Made by a program: the position numbers and the translations under genes | In this document: one piece after another, positions 60,616 through 64,000 of the stretch | Numbering within the stretch: the first letter of the stretch is position 1 | Layout: each line of letters starts with the position of its first letter | Assembly (NCBI RefSeq): GCF_002777975.1 | Contig: NZ_NGVS01000045.1 | Location: forward strand, 20,833 to 84,832 | Source: Shewanella carassii | Lineage (GTDB): Bacteria; Pseudomonadota; Gammaproteobacteria; Enterobacterales; Shewanellaceae | Direction: 5' to 3' | DNA length: 64,000 bases | Notes under the pieces: model-generated | Seen by the model: only the letters and a program-made list of their open reading frames with translations | Database searches by the model: none | Told to the model about the DNA's origin: nothing

Positions 60616-63339
60616 ATGTTAGGTAAATTACTGACAAAAGTATTTGGTAGTCGTAACGACCGCACCCTTAAAGCCCTGGGCAAAATAGTCAACAAGATCA
60701 ACGCGCTCGAAGGCGAATATGAGCAACTCAGCGATGAGCAGCTCAAGGCCAAGACCCAGGAGTTCCGTGACCGACTCGAAAAAGGGGAATCCCTTAACGA
60801 CATCATGGCCGAAGCCTTTGCCACTGTGCGTGAAGCTTCCAAGCGGGTGTTCGAGATGCGCCACTTCGATGTGCAGTTGATAGGCGGTATGGTGCTGGAT
60901 AGTAACCGCATTGCCGAGATGCGCACCGGTGAAGGTAAGACACTGACCGCCACGCTGCCCGCTTATCTCAATGCACTGACCGGCAAGGGCGTTCACGTTA
61001 TTACAGTGAACGACTATCTGGCTCGCCGTGACGCCGACACTAACCGCCCGCTGTTTGAATTCCTTGGAATGACAGTCGGAGTTAACGTTGCCGGTCTTGG
61101 CCAGCTGGAAAAGAAAGCCGCCTACAACTCAGATATCACTTACGGTACCAACAACGAATTTGGTTTCGACTATCTGCGCGACAACATGGCGTTTTCACCG
61201 CAGGAGCGGGTACAACGTCCATTGCACTATGCTCTGATAGACGAAGTCGACTCCATTCTTATTGATGAAGCCCGTACGCCGCTGATCATCTCCGGCGCCG
61301 CGGAAGACAGCTCTGAACTCTACATCAAGGTCAATAAGCTGATCCCTAATCTGATCCGCCAGGATAAAGAAGATTCGGACGACTATGTCGGTGAGGGTGA
61401 CTTCAGCGTGGATGAAAAAGCCAAGCAAGTTCACATGACTGAACGCGGTCAGGAAAAAATTGAACTTCTGCTTACCCAGTCTGGCCTGCTGGCCGAAGGG
61501 GATTCACTCTATTCGGCCGCCAATATCTCACTGCTGCATCATGTCAACGCCGCGCTGCGTGCTCACACCCTGTTTGAGAGGGATGTCGATTATGTAGTGC
61601 AGGACGGCGAAGTGATCATCGTCGATGAGCACACTGGCCGTACCATGCAGGGGCGTCGTTGGTCTGAAGGTTTGCACCAGGCGGTGGAAGCCAAAGAAGG
61701 TGTGAAGATCCAGAATGAAAACCAGACTCTGGCTTCTATCACCTTCCAAAACTACTTCCGTCAGTATGAAAAACTGGCCGGTATGACAGGTACTGCCGAT
61801 ACCGAAGCCTTTGAATTCCAGCATATCTATGGTCTGGATACCGTAGTGATCCCCACCAACCGGCCGATGATCCGTAACGATATGGCTGACTTGGTGTATC
61901 TCACCGCCAAAGAAAAGTACGCCGCCATTATCCAGGACATCAAGGGTTGCCGTGAACGCGGCCAGCCGGTATTGGTCGGTACAGTTTCCATCGAACAGTC
62001 TGAACTGCTGTCCAACCTGTTGGATCGGGAAAAGATCCCTCACAAGGTACTGAACGCCAAGTTCCACGAAAAAGAAGCTGAAATTGTTGCTCAGGCTGGA
62101 CGTAGTGGTGCTGTTACCGTAGCCACTAACATGGCCGGTCGTGGTACCGATATCGTCTTGGGCGGTAGCTGGAAAGCGGAAGTTGAGGAACTGGAAAACC
62201 CAACCGAGGAGCAGATCGCCAAGATCCGTGCAGACTGGCAAGAGCGTCACGATGCCGTGGTCGCCGCCGGTGGTTTGCACATCCTGGGTACAGAACGTCA
62301 CGAGTCCCGTCGTATCGACAACCAGCTGCGTGGGCGTTCCGGCCGTCAGGGCGATGCGGGTTCATCACGTTTCTATCTGTCGATGGAAGACAGCCTGATG
62401 CGGATCTTCGCCTCAGATCGCGTTGCCAACATGATGAAGAAGTTGGGCATGGAAGAAGGCGAAGCCATCGAACATCCTTGGGTATCCCGTGCGATTGAGA
62501 ATGCCCAGCGCAAAGTGGAAGCCCGTAACTTCGATATTCGTAAGCAGCTGTTGGAGTTTGATGACGTTGCCAACGACCAGCGTCAGGTGGTTTACGCTCA
62601 ACGTAACGAACTGATGGATGCCGAAAGCATTGAAGATACCATCAAGAATATTCAGGAAGACGTGATCACAGGCGTTATCGATCAATACATTCCACCACAG
62701 TCAGTTGAAGAGCTCTGGGACGTTCCCGGCCTCGAGCAGCGACTCAAGCAGGAATTTGTACTGGACTTGCCGCTGCAGGAGTGGCTGGATAAAGAAGAAG
62801 ATTTGCATGAAGAGACGCTACGTGAGCGGATCATCGAATCTTGGCTCAAGGCCTATGAGGCCAAAGAGCAGATGGTGGGCCCTGAGGTGCTGCGTCAGTT
62901 CGAAAAGGCCGTGATGCTGCAAACCCTGGATGGTTTGTGGAAAGAGCATCTGGCGGCCATGGACCACCTGCGTCAGGGTATTCACCTGCGTGGTTATGCA
63001 CAGAAGAACCCCAAACAGGAATATAAGCGTGAGTCCTTTGAGCTGTTCCAGCAAATGCTGGAGTCACTCAAGCACGATGTGATCAGTATTTTGTCCAAGG
63101 TTCAGGTACAGGCTCAATCAGATGTAGATGAAATGGAAGCCCGTCGCCGTGAAGAAGAAGCGCGGATCCAACATCAATATCAGCACGCCACGTCTGAAGC
63201 TTTGAATGAAGCCGAACAAGATGCTGAAGTCGCGGCACATACTCCAGTTGTGCGTGAGGGTGAGAAAGTTGGACGCAACGATCCTTGTCCTTGCGGCTCA
63301 GGTAAAAAATACAAACAGTGTCATGGCAAACTGAGCTAA
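60616..63339 (+). CDS. secA: Protein translocase ATPase SecA
   Basis: A 907-residue preprotein translocase motor. MLGKLLTKVFGSRNDRTL matches the E. coli N terminus; MRTGEGKTLTATLPAYLNAL (Walker A), DEVDSILIDEARTPLIISG, TNMAGRGTDIVLGG and the C-terminal zinc motif CPCGSGKKYKQCHG are intact. The ATG at 60616 is chosen; a GTG three codons earlier adds nothing. No SecM-like arrest peptide precedes it. Confidence 0.97.
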   Translation: MLGKLLTKVFGSRNDRTLKALGKIVNKINALEGEYEQLSDEQLKAKTQEFRDRLEKGESLNDIMAEAFATVREASKRVFEMRHFDVQLIGGMVLDSNRIAEMRTGEGKTLTATLPAYLNALTGKGVHVITVNDYLARRDADTNRPLFEFLGMTVGVNVAGLGQLEKKAAYNSDITYGTNNEFGFDYLRDNMAFSPQERVQRPLHYALIDEVDSILIDEARTPLIISGAAEDSSELYIKVNKLIPNLIRQDKEDSDDYVGEGDFSVDEKAKQVHMTERGQEKIELLLTQSGLLAEGDSLYSAANISLLHHVNAALRAHTLFERDVDYVVQDGEVIIVDEHTGRTMQGRRWSEGLHQAVEAKEGVKIQNENQTLASITFQNYFRQYEKLAGMTGTADTEAFEFQHIYGLDTVVIPTNRPMIRNDMADLVYLTAKEKYAAIIQDIKGCRERGQPVLVGTVSIEQSELLSNLLDREKIPHKVLNAKFHEKEAEIVAQAGRSGAVTVATNMAGRGTDIVLGGSWKAEVEELENPTEEQIAKIRADWQERHDAVVAAGGLHILGTERHESRRIDNQLRGRSGRQGDAGSSRFYLSMEDSLMRIFASDRVANMMKKLGMEEGEAIEHPWVSRAIENAQRKVEARNFDIRKQLLEFDDVANDQRQVVYAQRNELMDAESIEDTIKNIQEDVITGVIDQYIPPQSVEELWDVPGLEQRLKQEFVLDLPLQEWLDKEEDLHEETLRERIIESWLKAYEAKEQMVGPEVLRQFEKAVMLQTLDGLWKEHLAAMDHLRQGIHLRGYAQKNPKQEYKRESFELFQQMLESLKHDVISILSKVQVQAQSDVDEMEARRREEEARIQHQYQHATSEALNEAEQDAEVAAHTPVVREGEKVGRNDPCPCGSGKKYKQCHGKLS

Positions 63340-63355
63340 CACACTGTAAGTCATT

Positions 63356-63382
63356 AAAGGCAATCTTCGGATTGCCTTTTTT
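63356..63382 (+). terminator. Terminator of secA
   Basis: AAAGGCAATC/GATTGCCTTT with a TTCG tetraloop, followed by T-rich sequence, is a strong intrinsic terminator 16 bases after secA. Confidence 0.92.
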
Positions 63383-63712
63383 CTTATATGTGTCTCGTCC
63401 TGAAATAGGTTTACACATTGGAGACCTATATTGGAAAAGAACGACTCGACAGAAGCTGGATATTGTCGGGAGTAAAGATGTAAACCAGCGTGGACTATCT
63501 AGTCTATCGTCGCCACCGCTAAGTCAATTATTACTCCAGTTGCTGTGAAACTCTGAAGATAGTTGTCTGCCCGGAAAGTAAATCATTATATGCTTGGAGG
63601 TCTAAAAAGGCTCCGGAAACCATAAATGTGGATAACTCTGGGAGTAAAAAGTGTTTAAGTTGTGGCTAACCCGATAACCTCAAAAAAGATCGTAAAATGC
63701 TGAAAAAAGCCC
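63383..63712. other. Unassigned stretch between secA and the rrn promoter
   Basis: No gene is supported. The segment from 63391 (TGTCTCGTCCTGAAATAGGT, then TTACAC) looks to me like an insertion-sequence end, but no second end or transposase is visible. An A-rich block at 63680-63708 just before P1 resembles an UP element. Confidence 0.4.
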
Positions 63713-63741
63713 TTGCACAAAAGTTCAAGCTCCCTATAATG
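63713..63741 (+). promoter_or_regulatory. rrn P1 promoter
   Basis: TTGCAC, a 17-base spacer and TATAAT, followed by a GCGC discriminator (GCGCTCCCACT), are the hallmarks of a stringently controlled rRNA P1 promoter. Confidence 0.85.
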
Positions 63742-63871
63742 CGCTCCCACTGACACGGCGAACGAGAACAAAATAACTGTTCAAATTCAAGTTCAGTAGT
63801 TGGCAAGAAGCCTTGGTTTCAAAGGTGTGAAGATAAAATCATCACCCACTCGAAACCAGATAAAAAAGGGC

Positions 63872-63899
63872 TTGACGCTGAAAAAGGGTTCTGTAAAAT
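63872..63899 (+). promoter_or_regulatory. rrn P2 promoter
   Basis: TTGACG, 16 bases and TAAAAT, with a GC-containing discriminator (ACGCAGCCC), lie 159 bases downstream of P1, the typical tandem layout. Confidence 0.8.
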
Positions 63900-63937
63900 A
63901 CGCAGCCCTGACCCGATGACCACAGCGTCTAAGGGAT

Positions 63938-63949
63938 TGCTCTTTAACA
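63938..63949 (+). promoter_or_regulatory. rrn leader boxA antitermination site
   Basis: TGCTCTTTAACA is the consensus boxA bound by NusB-NusE. It is followed by a boxC-like hairpin TCTGTG/CACAGA (63965-63984). The 16S rRNA gene is expected shortly beyond base 64000. Confidence 0.9.
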
Positions 63950-64000
63950 AGATAAACAAGCAAATCTGTGTGGACACTCACAGACATTGAGAAATCGACA

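Noticed and set aside
1..64000. CRISPR arrays, tRNA genes and prophage
   Set aside because: No regularly spaced repeats of CRISPR type, no cloverleaf sequence and no phage structural genes were seen.

Overview
The window is a stretch of a gammaproteobacterial chromosome, almost certainly Shewanella. Supporting this are the yicC-rph-pyrE / slmA-dut-coaBC / radC-rpmB-rpmG block, a leuABCD operon with its own leucine-rich leader, an NrtR-prs-nadV NAD salvage cluster, a full mra/fts (dcw) cluster without ddlB, a dciA gene and a rrn leader with an enterobacterial-type boxA. Base composition looks moderately GC-rich, which would fit the higher-GC shewanellae; the species is not determined.

Layout. 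1-509: start of a GntR/FCD regulator reading out of the window, with three copies of an ATTGT..ACAAT palindrome upstream. 935-3361: a DUF523 protein and two tandem PlsC-type acyltransferases. 3814-5667: a leftward operon of a TopAI/YjhX-family toxin and two small-molecule-type methyltransferases. 5932-7978: divergent AraC regulator and Bcr/CflA-like MFS exporter. 8006-8519: decayed IS481-family remnant. 8554-11565: an AT-richer, probably acquired gene for a helicase IV (HelD-like) enzyme carrying a nuclease insertion and a zinc-ribbon tail. 11799-20963: nucleotide, cofactor and ribosome housekeeping genes, with folE and an S9 peptidase inserted between pyrE and slmA. 21437-28649: argA behind tandem ARG boxes, a membrane protein, rarD-yigI, recQ and a TPR protein with a degenerate GGDEF domain. 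28952-33804: leuL-leuABCD. 34314-41659: fadL, an NTF2-like secreted protein behind a 32-bp tandem repeat, glpK, nrtR, prs-like, nadV and a small basic protein. 42201-60557: MraZ boxes, mraZ-rsmH-ftsL-ftsI-murE-murF-mraY-murD-ftsW-murG-murC, then ftsQAZ, lpxC, dciA and an M23 peptidase. 60616-63339: secA. 63713-64000: P1 and P2 promoters and antitermination leader of a ribosomal RNA operon whose 16S gene lies beyond the right edge.

Most of the window is core genome with readable regulation: attenuators before leuA and pyrE, ARG boxes before argA, NrtR-type palindromes before prs-nadV, MraZ boxes before mraZ. The less ordinary parts are the topAI-methyltransferase operon with a candidate upstream ORF, the helicase-nuclease gene beside the IS481 scar, a 74-nt imperfect hairpin before argA, a structured rpmB leader, a 32-bp degenerate tandem repeat, and unexplained sequence between secA and the rrn promoters. 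Database and experimental checks are named for each; none could be run here.
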